Counted from the first letter of the stretch, positions 24,715 through 35,007 are shown. The stretch is DNA of 64,000 bases from Erythrobacter sp. SDW2 (GCF_021431965.1 NZ_CP090370.1:2232001-2296000), one strand, 5' to 3'. Notes: generated by a model not told the origin, from the sequence alone. A program made the numbers and translations.

Positions 24715-26247
24715 TTACGTTACGTCATCCTGCAATTCGGCAATCCGCACGCAAGGTTCTAGCCCCAGCCAATCGGCCAGCAGCTTCAGGTCCTTTTCGT
24801 TGGGAAGCCCGTATAATGCCGCATGGCTCGCTCCTAGCGTGAGGACCAGCGACTTGCCTTCTCGCACAAGTTTCGTGCGCTGGAGCGACTGGCGCGACTG
24901 TGCGCCCAGCCGCCGGCACAGCCGGATGGCCAAACCCCAACCGACCGCGCGGTCGAGGTCAGCCTTGCTGGCCAGAGCCGTCACTTCGCCCGGCAGGTCG
25001 AGATGGTTGCCATTGGCGCAGATGGCTGCAGCGAGCATCGCCCGTCCTCCCGGGGCAAGGGCGATCCAGCGCTTGTGCAGCGCCCACTCTACGCCCACCC
25101 GCATGCGCAGGTTCGGCTCGACCTGCATGGTTGCCAGCGCGAGCATGGTCGCCGCCAAGCGCCGCCGTTCGGAATTGCTCCCGCCTTCGGGCAAGGCATC
25201 GACTGTCCAGCTGGCAATGCGCGTCGCCATGGTCGGGCTTGCCCCGCGCGAAGCAGCGAAAGTCGACACCCCGGCGATGAGCGGATCCTGCGCCCGGGCG
25301 TGCGGCGCCAGACCGGAAAAAAGGATGCCTTCTCGCAGGCCCCAGGCCGAGACGACGACATTGCGCGGCTCGAGCCGCTTGACCAGCACCTGCAGCAGAA
25401 CCGCAGCATCGGGCATGCTGGCCGACCGCATGGTGGAAATCCGGGGAGAGGCGCGCAGTTCTTCGGGGTCTCGCCTGGCGAGGTCCTTGGCCAGAGCCAA
25501 GGCGTCTTCGCGCGGCAGGCTCATGCCATGGGGGTCGGTCAGCGGGTAGCCGCGCTGCTCCATCGCATGGACTGCGATAGCACGCCATGTCCCGCCGACA
25601 AGGAACAGGTCACCCCCTTCGGCAGGCGATGTGCCCGTCTCTTTCAACGCGGATTGCAGCGCCTTGCGAAGCTTGTCAGGATCGCCTTTCTTCAGTTCCG
25701 GTAGACGCAAGGTTCCTATGGGCAGGCTGATCCCCTTGCCTGGTTCGCTCCGCCCTTCCGCTTCGCCGATACGAACCAGTTCGAGACTGCCGCCGCCGAG
25801 ATCGGCTACTGTCCCCTTTCCCTTGGGAAAGGCACCGATCACGCCCCAGGCGCTGAGGTTGGCTTCTTCTTCCCCCGACAGGAGTCTTGGCGCAAAGCCG
25901 ATGGTCCGCAGACGGTCGAGGAACTCAGGGCCGTTGCTCGCCTCGCGCACCGCGGCTGTCGCGACGACATCGACCGCTTCGATCCCCAGGTCGCTCAGCA
26001 ACAGCGCATAGCGTTCGAGGCCGCGCATCGCGAGAGCGACGGATTCTTCTCCCAACCTTCCGGTGGTCGTGAGTTCGCTTCCGAGCCGGGCCGCGACTTT
26101 CTCGTTGAGCAGTACGGTCGGCGCGCGCGGCGAGCCACCATAGACGACCAGGCGGACCGTGTTGGAGCCAATGTCGATGATCGCGCGATGCGGCGTAGTG
26201 CCGGAGAACAGCCCCTCGCGATCCCTGTTCCGCCCCCTCAGCGCCAT
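24715..26247 (-). CDS. ppx: Exopolyphosphatase / guanosine pentaphosphatase (Ppx/GppA family)
   Basis: 510 aa. It hydrolyses terminal phosphates of polyphosphate, or pppGpp to ppGpp. The two ASKHA nucleotide-binding motifs are clear: IIDIGSNTVRLVVYGG near residue 22 and ADLGGGSLELVRI near residue 150, then SGEEEANLSAWGV. The C-terminal HD-like domain has the segment from about 320 to 480. It begins directly after the ppk1 stop with no gap, the classic ppk-ppx order, so synthesis and breakdown of polyphosphate are co-transcribed. Confidence 0.93.
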   Translation of the reverse strand: MALRGRNRDREGLFSGTTPHRAIIDIGSNTVRLVVYGGSPRAPTVLLNEKVAARLGSELTTTGRLGEESVALAMRGLERYALLLSDLGIEAVDVVATAAVREASNGPEFLDRLRTIGFAPRLLSGEEEANLSAWGVIGAFPKGKGTVADLGGGSLELVRIGEAEGRSEPGKGISLPIGTLRLPELKKGDPDKLRKALQSALKETGTSPAEGGDLFLVGGTWRAIAVHAMEQRGYPLTDPHGMSLPREDALALAKDLARRDPEELRASPRISTMRSASMPDAAVLLQVLVKRLEPRNVVVSAWGLREGILFSGLAPHARAQDPLIAGVSTFAASRGASPTMATRIASWTVDALPEGGSNSERRRLAATMLALATMQVEPNLRMRVGVEWALHKRWIALAPGGRAMLAAAICANGNHLDLPGEVTALASKADLDRAVGWGLAIRLCRRLGAQSRQSLQRTKLVREGKSLVLTLGASHAALYGLPNEKDLKLLADWLGLEPCVRIAELQDDVT

Positions 26248-28395
26248 TCAGACCGCGCCCCGCCGCAGCGCCAGCTTGGGCACCGCCCCTGCCTCCAGCG
26301 CCCCACCCCGCCCGGAAAGCGAAGGGTTGGTCATGAAGTAGCGGTGGCAGTTGAACGGTTTGTCGCCCGTGGGCACGCGGGTGTAGCCGCCGTCCGGCTG
26401 GAGCTCCCAACTTTGCTCGTTGTCGAGCAAATTGGCGAGCAGCACCTGCTGCAACACCTGGTCATGCACCGTGGCATTCTCGATCGGCACCAGCTGTTCG
26501 ACGCGCCGATCCAAATTGCGGTTCATCAGGTCCGCAGAGGCGATGAAGACCTTGGTAAACTTGCCCGGGATTGCATGGCCGTCTGCGAAAGCGAAGATCC
26601 GGCTGTGCTCAAGGAAGCGACCGATGATCGACTTGACGCGGATGTTTTCCGACAGGCCCGGTACGCCCGGCCGCAGTTCGCAAATGCCGCGTACGATCAG
26701 CTGGATCTCGACCCCGGCCTGGCTGGCGGCATAGAGCCGGTCGATCATGTTGACATCGGCGAGCTGATTCATCTTCATCCAGATCGCGGCAGGCTTGCCC
26801 GCCTGGGCATTGACCATCTCGTTATCGATCAGCGCGTAGATCGTCTCGCGCAGATTGACCGGCGAGATTGCCAGCGCCTCCAGCTCACGCGGCTCGACAT
26901 AGCCGGTGACGAAGTTGAACAGCTTGGCGGCATCGCGCCCCATTCGCGGGTCGGCAGTGAAATAGCTGAGGTCGGTGTAGATCTTGGCCGTCACCGGGTG
27001 GTAATTGCCTGTCCCGAAATGACAGTAAGTGCGGAAGCCCTCTTCCTCGCGCCGCACGACCATCGAAACCTTGGCATGGGTCTTCCAGTCTACGAAACCG
27101 TAGATGACCTGCACGCCTGCCCGTTCGAGCTTGTTGGCCCAGTAGAGGTTCTGCTCTTCGTCGAAACGGGCCTTGAGTTCGACCACGGCGGTGACGGACT
27201 TCCCGTTCTCCGCCGCCTCGACCAGCGCATCGACCACTTCCGACTGGTTGCCCGCGCGGTAGAGCGACTGCTTGATCGCCACCACGTCCCGGTCGCTCGC
27301 CGCTTGGCGGACGAAATCGACCACCACGTCGAAGCTTTCGTAAGGGTGGTGAATGATGATGTCTTTCTCGCGAATGGCGGCGAAGAGGTCACCATCATGC
27401 TCGAGCACACGTTCGGGATAGCGCGGGGAATAGCTGTCGAACTTCAGGTCCGGCCGGTCCTCGCTGACGATGACGCCCAGTCCCTCGATCCCCAACATCC
27501 CGTCGGTCTTGACAATGGTAGCACCGGCCGTGTCGAGCTTTTCCCGTAGCAGCGCCTCGGCGGTAGGATCGAAGTCGCCTTCGATCTCGAGCTGGATGAC
27601 TTGGCCGCGTCTCCGCCGCTGGATGGCGCTGCGGAAAGTCCGGACCAGGTCCTCGGCTTCTTCCTGGATTTCGATGTCACTGTCACGCAGCACCCGAAAC
27701 GCGCCGTCGCCGATCAGTTCGAAGCCGGGAAAGATATGCCCGGCAAACCGCGTGATAAGGCTTTCGATACTGATGTAGAGCGCGTCCTCGCCCGGGACGC
27801 GGATGAAGCGCGGCAGGGCCGAGGGAATGAGGATCATCTCGACCAGTTCTTCGCCATTGCGGCGCAGGGTGAACAACAGCCCCAGCCCCTCGTTGGCGAC
27901 AAAGGGAAACGGGTGCGCCGGATCGAGCGCCTGCGGCGTCAGCAGCGGCATGATCTCGGTATGGAAGTGCTCACGCAGCCAGGCATAAGCCTCGGCATTG
28001 ACCCGCTCTTCCGCCGCGACATGGATGCCCGCATCACCCAGCAGCGGGCGCAATTCGCGCCAGATATCCTGCTGCCGCTCGTTGAGCTGCTTCAGCCGGG
28101 CGGTGATGGCCGAGAGCTGCTCCTTGGGTGTCCGGCCATCGTCGGAAGGTTTCTCGATACCGCGCTGCATCTGGCCGACCAGGCCCGACACGCGAATCAT
28201 GATGAACTCGTCGAGATTGCTGCCCGAGATCGACAGGAAACGCAGCCGCTCGAGCAGCGGATAGGCATCGTTGCACGCCTCGGCCAGCACGCGGTCGTTG
28301 AACTCCAGCCAGCTCAGCTCGCGATTGAAATAGCGCGCCTGCGGCTCCACCGGTGTCTCGACATCATTGTCCTGCGTGATCGGCTGGCTGCCCAT
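26248..28395 (-). CDS. ppk1: Polyphosphate kinase 1
   Basis: 715 aa. It makes polyphosphate from ATP. N-terminal domain begins YFNRELSWLEFNDRVLAEA; head domain; and two phospholipase-D-like catalytic domains with the autophosphorylated His motif YCHFGTGNYHP and the second His region RFLEHSRIFAF. Length fits (about 690-740 aa). It starts 42 bp after virB11 on the same strand with no terminator between them, so readthrough from the secretion operon is possible. Confidence 0.97.
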   Translation of the reverse strand: MGSQPITQDNDVETPVEPQARYFNRELSWLEFNDRVLAEACNDAYPLLERLRFLSISGSNLDEFIMIRVSGLVGQMQRGIEKPSDDGRTPKEQLSAITARLKQLNERQQDIWRELRPLLGDAGIHVAAEERVNAEAYAWLREHFHTEIMPLLTPQALDPAHPFPFVANEGLGLLFTLRRNGEELVEMILIPSALPRFIRVPGEDALYISIESLITRFAGHIFPGFELIGDGAFRVLRDSDIEIQEEAEDLVRTFRSAIQRRRRGQVIQLEIEGDFDPTAEALLREKLDTAGATIVKTDGMLGIEGLGVIVSEDRPDLKFDSYSPRYPERVLEHDGDLFAAIREKDIIIHHPYESFDVVVDFVRQAASDRDVVAIKQSLYRAGNQSEVVDALVEAAENGKSVTAVVELKARFDEEQNLYWANKLERAGVQVIYGFVDWKTHAKVSMVVRREEEGFRTYCHFGTGNYHPVTAKIYTDLSYFTADPRMGRDAAKLFNFVTGYVEPRELEALAISPVNLRETIYALIDNEMVNAQAGKPAAIWMKMNQLADVNMIDRLYAASQAGVEIQLIVRGICELRPGVPGLSENIRVKSIIGRFLEHSRIFAFADGHAIPGKFTKVFIASADLMNRNLDRRVEQLVPIENATVHDQVLQQVLLANLLDNEQSWELQPDGGYTRVPTGDKPFNCHRYFMTNPSLSGRGGALEAGAVPKLALRRGAV

Positions 28396-28418
28396 GCATG
28401 CCTCTATAAAGGTGCGAA

Positions 28419-28434
28419 GCTAACAATTGCTAGC
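28419..28434. promoter_or_regulatory. Imperfect palindrome between virB11 and ppk1
   Basis: GCTAACAATTGCTAGC is a 16-base dyad centred on CAATTG with one mismatched pair, 24 bp before the ppk1 start. It could be an operator for ppk1; the lack of a U-tract makes a terminator unlikely. Confidence 0.25.
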
Positions 28435-28437
28435 GGG

Positions 28438-29436
28438 TCAGACGAGATCCTTGGCCAGCGCAATCTCGCTGATGCCGCGCTTGCCTTCACCCGAGCGGCC
28501 CAGCTGGACGATGACATCGATGACATTGGCGGCATACGCCTTGGTATCGCTGCGCGTGAGGCCGATGCCGGTCTGCATCACCATCAGCGACAGTTGCTCG
28601 AGCGCGCCGGCAATCGAATTGGCGTGGATGGTCGAAAAGCTGCCCGGGTGGCCGGTGTTGATGGCGCGCAGGAAACTGACGGACTCCGCCCCGCGCAATT
28701 CGCCCAGCACGATCCGGTCGGGGCGCAGGCGCAGCGCAGCCTGCAGCAATTCGTTGGCGGTAACCTTGGCTTCGCCCAACTCGCCCTTCACGGCGACCAG
28801 CCCGACGCCATTCTCGCCCGGCAGGCGCAGTTCGGGCGTATCCTCGACCAGCACCACGCGCTGGTCGCGCGGGATTTCGCCGAGCATGGCGTTGAGAAAT
28901 GTCGTCTTGCCGGTGCTGGTGCCGCCGGAGATCAGGATCGTGCGCCGCTGGCGTATCGCCTCGCGCAGGAAGGCGATCGGCTGCGCCTGTGCATCGGGCA
29001 TGGGCTGCTCGTCGGGCGGGCTGAGCGGGCCGGAATCATAGGCATCGAGCGGGAGGTCGAGCCTGCGATGGCGGCGGATTGCCATGACCCAGTGCTTGCG
29101 ACTGGCGGGAGGCCCGCAGAACTGCACACGCGCACCGTCAGGCAGCGTCGCACCCAGCAGGGGGTGCTCGCGATTGATGCCCTGGTGGCTGACCCGGGCG
29201 ACCTGCTCGGCCAGCCGCTGGACCAGCCGGTCGTCGATCTCAGGCGTGTCGATCCGCTGCATGCCCGGGTTGCTGGCATCCTCGATCCACACCTCGCCAG
29301 GCCGGTTGACCATGATCTCTGTCACCGTATCGCGGTCGAGCCAGCGCCGGAACGGTTCGAGATAGGCGTCGAGATAAACGCTGCGATCCGCCGTGCTGGC
29401 TTCCTGTTTGGCGAAGGGGTGGACGTCGGCGGCCAT
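28438..29436 (-). CDS. virB11: VirB11-type secretion ATPase
   Basis: 332 aa. Hexameric cytoplasmic traffic ATPase at the base of type IV secretion systems. Walker A GGTSTGKTT near residue 177, Asp box LVEDTPELR, Walker B GELRGAE and His box GHPGSFSTIHANS are all in place, along with the N-terminal domain that starts by residue 20 (YLEPFRRWLDRDTVTEIMVNRPGEVW). Last gene of the leftward virB cluster, 9 bp after virB10. Confidence 0.95.
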   Translation of the reverse strand: MAADVHPFAKQEASTADRSVYLDAYLEPFRRWLDRDTVTEIMVNRPGEVWIEDASNPGMQRIDTPEIDDRLVQRLAEQVARVSHQGINREHPLLGATLPDGARVQFCGPPASRKHWVMAIRRHRRLDLPLDAYDSGPLSPPDEQPMPDAQAQPIAFLREAIRQRRTILISGGTSTGKTTFLNAMLGEIPRDQRVVLVEDTPELRLPGENGVGLVAVKGELGEAKVTANELLQAALRLRPDRIVLGELRGAESVSFLRAINTGHPGSFSTIHANSIAGALEQLSLMVMQTGIGLTRSDTKAYAANVIDVIVQLGRSGEGKRGISEIALAKDLV

Positions 29437-29445
29437 CGCTCTCGC

Positions 29446-30579
29446 CTACATCACCGGTCCGAAATCGAGATCGCGCGCGGTGAATACACGGATAGGCTCC
29501 CCTTGCCGCACGCGAATGCGGGGGGCGACCTGGCCGCCCTGCTCAACCGCCGCGGCGGCAGCCGATTGGCCCGCCCCTCCAACGATGACCGAAGCACCGC
29601 CGCTGGCAAGCGCGCCGATGCCGCCGACCAGCGAGAGCAGCAGGCCCGAGCCGAAGCGCTGGAAGAAGCGGCTGTCGACATCGCCTTTGAGGCCGGTCGT
29701 CCCGTCGAAACCGATGGCGGGAGACTGGAGGTTGACCGAGGTCCCGTCAGGCCGGATCAGCCTGGTCCAGATCACATAGGCGCGCTTCTGCCCGCCCTGC
29801 ACGCCTGACTGGTACTGCCCGATCAGACGGCTGGAGCGCGGGACCAGCACGTTCTTGCCGTCGAAGCTGCGCACGTCCTGGCTTACCACGGCACGGACAT
29901 AGCCGGGCACATCGGTATCGATGGCGGTTTCGAGGATCGCCGGAATCAGCGTCCCCTGCGTCACGGTTGTCGCGGGATTGAGCGAACGCGTGGCCGCGGC
30001 CGTCCCTCCCCCAACTCCGCCGATGCTCGCGGCAAAATCACCCGCAGCTCCCGCAGCGGAGGTACCGCCGCCCATCGCCGATGCGCTCCCCGGCGCTCCT
30101 GCCAGTTCAGGCACTGTGACCCGGGCACTCTGATCAAAAACCAGCGACGGCGCGCCATAGGGATTGAGAACCGCCGGCCCGGCAAGAATGCCCGGGTCAT
30201 TGGCAAGCACCGGCGCCGGGGCCGGATCAGGTTGTGTAGCCACCACAGGTGCAGGAGCGGCGGCCTCCGCCGGTGCGGGAGCTTCGGCACCCACCGGCGG
30301 CGTGGCCTGGGCAGGGATCGCCGGATTGCCAACCCCTTCTGGCGGTGCAAGCCGGGCCGAGTTCATGCTCCACAAGGTCACTGCACCCAGTGCCGCAACG
30401 ACCGCGATCCCCGCCACCATCCCGATCGCATCGGACTTGCCGTTCTTGGCCGCGACGGTCGGATAGGCGGTGCGCGACGCGAGGTCGGTCACATCGCTGT
30501 CGAGCCTCTCGCGCGGGTCGGTATCGTTGGCAGGGCCGCTGGCCCCACCCTTTTCCGGAAGTCGCATGGCAAGACGCAT
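29446..30579 (-). CDS. virB10: VirB10/TrbI-type channel protein
   Basis: 377 aa. VirB10 spans both membranes and forms the outer-membrane core complex with VirB7 and VirB9. A short cytoplasmic N-terminus precedes one membrane span (about 53-72); a Pro/Ala-rich linker (about 75-130) follows, then the beta-barrel domain with GTLIPAILETAIDTDVPGYVRAVVSQDV near 215 and the pore-forming helix region GSGLLLSLVGGIGALASGG near 310. A slightly short but complete member. Lies 29 bp after virB9. Confidence 0.94.
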   Translation of the reverse strand: MRLAMRLPEKGGASGPANDTDPRERLDSDVTDLASRTAYPTVAAKNGKSDAIGMVAGIAVVAALGAVTLWSMNSARLAPPEGVGNPAIPAQATPPVGAEAPAPAEAAAPAPVVATQPDPAPAPVLANDPGILAGPAVLNPYGAPSLVFDQSARVTVPELAGAPGSASAMGGGTSAAGAAGDFAASIGGVGGGTAAATRSLNPATTVTQGTLIPAILETAIDTDVPGYVRAVVSQDVRSFDGKNVLVPRSSRLIGQYQSGVQGGQKRAYVIWTRLIRPDGTSVNLQSPAIGFDGTTGLKGDVDSRFFQRFGSGLLLSLVGGIGALASGGASVIVGGAGQSAAAAAVEQGGQVAPRIRVRQGEPIRVFTARDLDFGPVM

Positions 30580-30608
30580 GGCTCGGTTCCTTCAGTCTCT
30601 CTACCGCC

Positions 30609-31361
30609 TCAGCGGCCCTGCTTCGCCAGCGCGGGCGATGTCTGGTTGATCAAGGTCGCAACTTCCTCGCCCGACCGCAGCACGATTTCCGCCGGCACTC
30701 CGTCGACGACGATGGTGTTGCCGCGAACGGTGAAATTGACCGGACCTTCGGTGCCCTCGAAATCCTTCACCAATATGGCAGGGATCGGAATGCCCTCTTC
30801 CCATTCGAGAAAGGTCGCCTCGCCGTCATCGAAGGCGGCCTTGGGGAACAGCTTGGCGGATCCCTGTTTGGTCCAGGCGAAATTGAGCGCCGTGGGATCG
30901 ACCACGGCGTAAGGATCGGTCGCTGCCGCCACTTCCACGGCATTGGCACGCATCGGCGGAGCCGCGGCCATTTCCTGTTCCATCGCCTCTTCTTCGGGAT
31001 AGGTGAAGCTGAGGAAATAGAGCGTCTTGGCCTTGGGACTTGCGACGAGGTCGAACAGGTAGGTGTACTTGTTCGTCACCACCGTCATGTTGGTCTGCGC
31101 CAGCGGAGCCAGCGGCTTCACGAACAGCAGGTTGGCCCGCTTGTTGGGGGTGATCTGCCATTCTGCGGAATCGCCCACTACGACATTCTCGATCGATTCG
31201 TCCTCGCCGAACTGGATCGTCGTCGCAACCTTGGCGCGGCCTTCGATCACGACCACCCGGCCGGCATCGTATTCCACCTCTACCAGGCGCGAATCCTGTG
31301 CGGCAGCGGGAAACGCCGAAAGCAGGAGGGCAAGCGCGGGGATCAGGCCTGCGCGGTTCAT
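30609..31361 (-). CDS. virB9: VirB9/TrbG-type outer-membrane core protein
   Basis: 250 aa with a signal peptide (residues 1-22, AAA before cleavage). The N-terminal domain has YDAGRVVVIEGRAKVATTIQFGEDE and KRANLLFVKPLAP; the C-terminal domain ends near VPAEIVLRSGEEVATL, a VirB9 landmark. VirB7, the small lipoprotein that normally binds VirB9, was not found next to it. The start overlaps the virB6 stop by 4 bp. Confidence 0.92.
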   Translation of the reverse strand: MNRAGLIPALALLLSAFPAAAQDSRLVEVEYDAGRVVVIEGRAKVATTIQFGEDESIENVVVGDSAEWQITPNKRANLLFVKPLAPLAQTNMTVVTNKYTYLFDLVASPKAKTLYFLSFTYPEEEAMEQEMAAAPPMRANAVEVAAATDPYAVVDPTALNFAWTKQGSAKLFPKAAFDDGEATFLEWEEGIPIPAILVKDFEGTEGPVNFTVRGNTIVVDGVPAEIVLRSGEEVATLINQTSPALAKQGR

Positions 31362-32551
31362 TTCACATTCTCCGTAGAACGAGCCAAAGAGCGGGCCAAG
31401 GAGGGAGGTGGCGCCGCCTTGAAACGGTTGCCGATGCCGCGCGTGCGCGAAGTTGCGGCGTTAGCGGTGACCGGCTGTCCGTTGGCTGAAGCGGTCCCCA
31501 CGATCCGCGTCTCCCGCGTGGACGACGCACCCCCGCCGGTATCGTTGGCGGCGATGTAGGGCATGGCCGCCGCGACTGCCGTGCGTCGGGCGCTGGTGCC
31601 ACTCGCGGCGGCAGGAGCCTGTGCTGCCACACCCTGCTCGCTTCGCACTGTGGCGGCAGGCGGAGAAGCGGTGACAGGAACCTCGTCCCTGTCGGCCTGC
31701 TCGTTGGCGAGGCCAAACACCTTCCAGCCGGCTACCATGGTGCCAGCGACCTTGAGCACCATCACCATCAGCGCGACATGGACCGCGCCCACCATCAGGA
31801 ATGCCATCGCCGGGCGTGCCGGAATCTCGCCCGAGGTCTGCGTCAGCGCGGACAGGATCGGCACCGAAAGTTCCAGCATGATCCCGCCTGCCAGCACCGC
31901 GAACAGCGGCGTCAGCGCCAGCATAACGACGCCCTTGAGCCAGCCGGTGAACATTCCGCGCGTGCCGTTGAACAGCACCATCACGATGAACACCGGGCCG
32001 AGCGCGATCAGCACCGCCAGGGCGATCCGGGCGGTCACCAGCACGCCGACAGTGCCGAGCATGAACAGCAAAGCGCCCAGCCGCAGCATGCCGGGGGGCG
32101 AGAAAGCCTCGATATCGGTCTGCCCGGCCGACGCCTGCTCGACCGCCTGGAACACGATGTCCACCTTGGCAGCAAAGGTCATGGTGGCCGAGCCGCGATC
32201 TCCGGTCAGTATGCCCGCCAGCCAGTCCGGCGCGCCGAGCGCGAGGTTCCACACGATGCTTTGGTATGCCGCCCAGCTGGTCGAGAAGGTCAGCACCAGC
32301 CCGACGAGGATGATGCGCGGCAGCATCGCCCGGACGCTGAGATTCGAGCGGCCGGTCATCAGCGCCATGGCGAAGAAGATGACGTAGAGCGTCAGCAGGA
32401 TGGTCAGCACCGTCGCCATTTGCCCGCCCGGGGCGAACAGCTTGCCGAAGGCGCTACCGGTCATTTCGGCAGAGACGCAGTCGACAGCCTTCAGCGCGGT
32501 GGCAATGCCCCCGGCGGCCTCGGACATCGCGGCGTCGCACTGCGCGCTCAT
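31358..32551 (-). CDS. virB6: VirB6/TrbL-type polytopic membrane protein
   Basis: 397 aa from the ATG at 32551, which overlaps the virB4 stop (ATGA); a longer in-frame start at 32860 would lie inside virB4. At least six membrane spans (for example about 48-67, 77-97, 155-190, 205-225, 245-265), a central periplasmic loop, and a long Ala/Thr/Arg-rich cytoplasmic C-terminal tail of about 100 residues. VirB6 forms part of the inner-membrane translocation route. It is well conserved in topology, poorly in sequence. Confidence 0.88.
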   Translation of the reverse strand: MSAQCDAAMSEAAGGIATALKAVDCVSAEMTGSAFGKLFAPGGQMATVLTILLTLYVIFFAMALMTGRSNLSVRAMLPRIILVGLVLTFSTSWAAYQSIVWNLALGAPDWLAGILTGDRGSATMTFAAKVDIVFQAVEQASAGQTDIEAFSPPGMLRLGALLFMLGTVGVLVTARIALAVLIALGPVFIVMVLFNGTRGMFTGWLKGVVMLALTPLFAVLAGGIMLELSVPILSALTQTSGEIPARPAMAFLMVGAVHVALMVMVLKVAGTMVAGWKVFGLANEQADRDEVPVTASPPAATVRSEQGVAAQAPAAASGTSARRTAVAAAMPYIAANDTGGGASSTRETRIVGTASANGQPVTANAATSRTRGIGNRFKAAPPPSLARSLARSTENVK

Positions 32552-34989
32552 TCGGCGGCCTGCTTGAACGAGACGATCTCTGCCACATCGGGTTCGCGCG
32601 CGGTTTCCACCGGCCAGGCATGGCCGGTGAGCGCGGGGAACCAGTCGGCCGGATTGTCGCCCACCGCATCGCGCAGCATATCGAGGCGGCGCACGGTCCC
32701 TTCGCGGCCCGACAGCACTGTCAGCACTTCGGGCGCATTCGACAGGTCGAGCCGGACCACGACGCTGGCGTCGGGCTGGCGAACGAGGAAGCAGCGGCTG
32801 TGCGCCGGGAGCGATCGGATCAGCGCCAACTCGTGGCTGGTGAGGCCGAAACCGTCGCAATAATCCTCCGCCCGGGCGCGGCTGTTGGGCATGAAGACCA
32901 TGGTTGCGGTCTGCTCGACCAGCGCAGTCGAAATACGACTTTCGAGCGCGTCGGCGGCGCTCTGCGTGGCGAAGCCGACCAGAGCATTGCGTTTGCGCAG
33001 CGTCTTGAGCCAGTCGCGGATGCGCGCTGCGAAGACCTCGTCGTCGAGCGCCTTCCAGCCTTCGTCGATCAGGATCATCGTCGGCTTACCATCCAGCCGC
33101 TCGTCAATGCGGTGGAACAGATACATCATCGTCGGCGTGCGCAGCTTGGGGTTTTCCAGCAGCGCGGTCATGTCGAAGCCGAGCACGCGGTTGTCGAGAT
33201 CGAGCTTGTCGCGCTCGTTGTCGAACAGCCAGGCATTCTCGCCCTTGTTGATCCAGGCCGAGAGCCGGTCTGCCAGATCGCCCGCCTCGGGCCGACGCGA
33301 GCCCGACAGCAGCTCGCGGAAATGGCGCAGGCGGCGCAGCGAAGCGTCATTCTCGTAAGCGGCATCCACCGCATGGGCGATCATCTGCAGCTCTTCCGGG
33401 CCGTCAGCCTTGAGCAGCACACCGAGCCAGTCGCGCAGGAAAGCGCGGTTGGCGGCGGTATCGGGCAGCGCGAGCGGGTTGAAGCCGGTCGGCTCCCCGG
33501 CATAGATCCGGTCATAGCGACCGCCGATGCCGCGAATAAACAGCTCGGCCCCGCGATCCTTGTCGAACAGGATGGTGCGCGGGGCGAACTTCTGCGCCTG
33601 TGCGGCGAGGAAGTTCATCACCACCGTCTTGCCCGAACCGGACGGGCCGATGACGGAGAAATTGCCTAGGTCGCCCCCACCTGCAGCGTGGAAGTTGAAG
33701 AAGAACGGCGTCGCGCTGGTGGTTTCCAGCAGCGTCACCGCATCGCCCCAGTGGTTGCCCTCGGCTTGACCCAAGGCGAAGCCGTGGAGCGAGCCGAAGC
33801 TGGCCATATTGGCGCTCGAGATCATCGCCCGGCGCACGGCATAGGCTTCGTTGCCGGGGAACTGCGCCCAGAAGGCAGGCTCGAGATTGGTGTCCTCGCG
33901 CACCACGACAGCGCCCGTGTCGGCCAGCGCAGCGGCACAAGCGGCGCTGGCATCGTCGAGCTTGGGCAGGTTCACTTCGCGCACCAGCACGGAGAGGTGA
34001 TGATCGCCGAAGCCGACGCCGCCATTGCCCAGCGCGTCGCGCGCGGCCAGCATATCGGCCCGTTCGGCGGTCGCTTCCTCGTCGACCGAACGCAGACGGC
34101 GCAGCGACAGGTCGATCCGCTCGCGGGCGGTGGTCCGTTCCTGCGGGGCGTAGGTCTCGGTGACAACCATCTCGTAGGGCAGCCGCAGCAGGCCATCGAG
34201 CAGGCCGGGCGACGTCGCCTCGGGATAATCCTTGAGGCTGAGGATGCTGGCAAAGTCCGGGTCCCCTGCCCCGCGCTGCTCCATTGCGTCGAGCCCGAAG
34301 GAGGTGCGGCGATAGGGCAGCATGAAACCCACATCCGTATCGTCCGCCGGGCGGCGCACCGGGCGCATCTCGCCATTGTAGAGCGCCGAAAGCAGTTCGA
34401 GCAGCTCGCTGTTGGTGCTGCCCGACGGCCCCTGGTATTCGCCGAGTACGCTGGCGCCATAGGCCTGAAGCGAGGCCAACAGGCCGTTCACCGCTGCCTT
34501 GAGCGAGCGCAGGTCGCGCGGGTCGGCCTCCACTTCCTTCTGCCCACGGCGGCTCCACATCTTGCCGAGCCGTTCGGCCAGCCCCGCCTTGCCGCGCGCC
34601 GGACGGCGGATCAGCGTCACGAACTGGTCGTTGATGAACAGCGAGCCCGAACCCAGCCGTTCCTTCCACCGCGCATCGATATGGCGGCTCAGCGGATCAG
34701 GAAAATCGGCATCGAGCGACACCGCCACCCGGCGGCGGATGACATGGTGATAGAGCACGAAACGCGAATCCAGCGTCGAACGCAGCACCACTTCGCGGGT
34801 CGCAGCATGGGCGTTGAGCGCTTCGCTGTCCTCGGTCTCGAACAGCAGGCCGGGGACCTGCAGCGCCATCATCAGTGAGCCGTCGCGCAGCAGCAGCGTG
34901 TTCTCGTCTTCCAGCCGGGCATAGGGCAGCCGGTCGCCGGCACGGGCTTCCTTCTCGCTCCAGGCCGCAGGGCCGATCCACTTGCTCAT
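32548..34989 (-). CDS. virB4: VirB4-type secretion ATPase
   Basis: 813 aa, the largest and most conserved T4SS ATPase. N-terminal CagE/TrbE-like domain (about 20-400); Walker A GPSGSGKTVVMN near residue 445, Walker B MILIDEGWKAL near 640, and the following RKRNALVGFATQSAADAL sensor segment. Full length, no frame disruption. It overlaps virB6 and sits 18 bp after virB3. Confidence 0.96.
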   Translation of the reverse strand: MSKWIGPAAWSEKEARAGDRLPYARLEDENTLLLRDGSLMMALQVPGLLFETEDSEALNAHAATREVVLRSTLDSRFVLYHHVIRRRVAVSLDADFPDPLSRHIDARWKERLGSGSLFINDQFVTLIRRPARGKAGLAERLGKMWSRRGQKEVEADPRDLRSLKAAVNGLLASLQAYGASVLGEYQGPSGSTNSELLELLSALYNGEMRPVRRPADDTDVGFMLPYRRTSFGLDAMEQRGAGDPDFASILSLKDYPEATSPGLLDGLLRLPYEMVVTETYAPQERTTARERIDLSLRRLRSVDEEATAERADMLAARDALGNGGVGFGDHHLSVLVREVNLPKLDDASAACAAALADTGAVVVREDTNLEPAFWAQFPGNEAYAVRRAMISSANMASFGSLHGFALGQAEGNHWGDAVTLLETTSATPFFFNFHAAGGGDLGNFSVIGPSGSGKTVVMNFLAAQAQKFAPRTILFDKDRGAELFIRGIGGRYDRIYAGEPTGFNPLALPDTAANRAFLRDWLGVLLKADGPEELQMIAHAVDAAYENDASLRRLRHFRELLSGSRRPEAGDLADRLSAWINKGENAWLFDNERDKLDLDNRVLGFDMTALLENPKLRTPTMMYLFHRIDERLDGKPTMILIDEGWKALDDEVFAARIRDWLKTLRKRNALVGFATQSAADALESRISTALVEQTATMVFMPNSRARAEDYCDGFGLTSHELALIRSLPAHSRCFLVRQPDASVVVRLDLSNAPEVLTVLSGREGTVRRLDMLRDAVGDNPADWFPALTGHAWPVETAREPDVAEIVSFKQAAE

Positions 34990-35007
34990 CGCATCAATCT
35001 TTCTGCG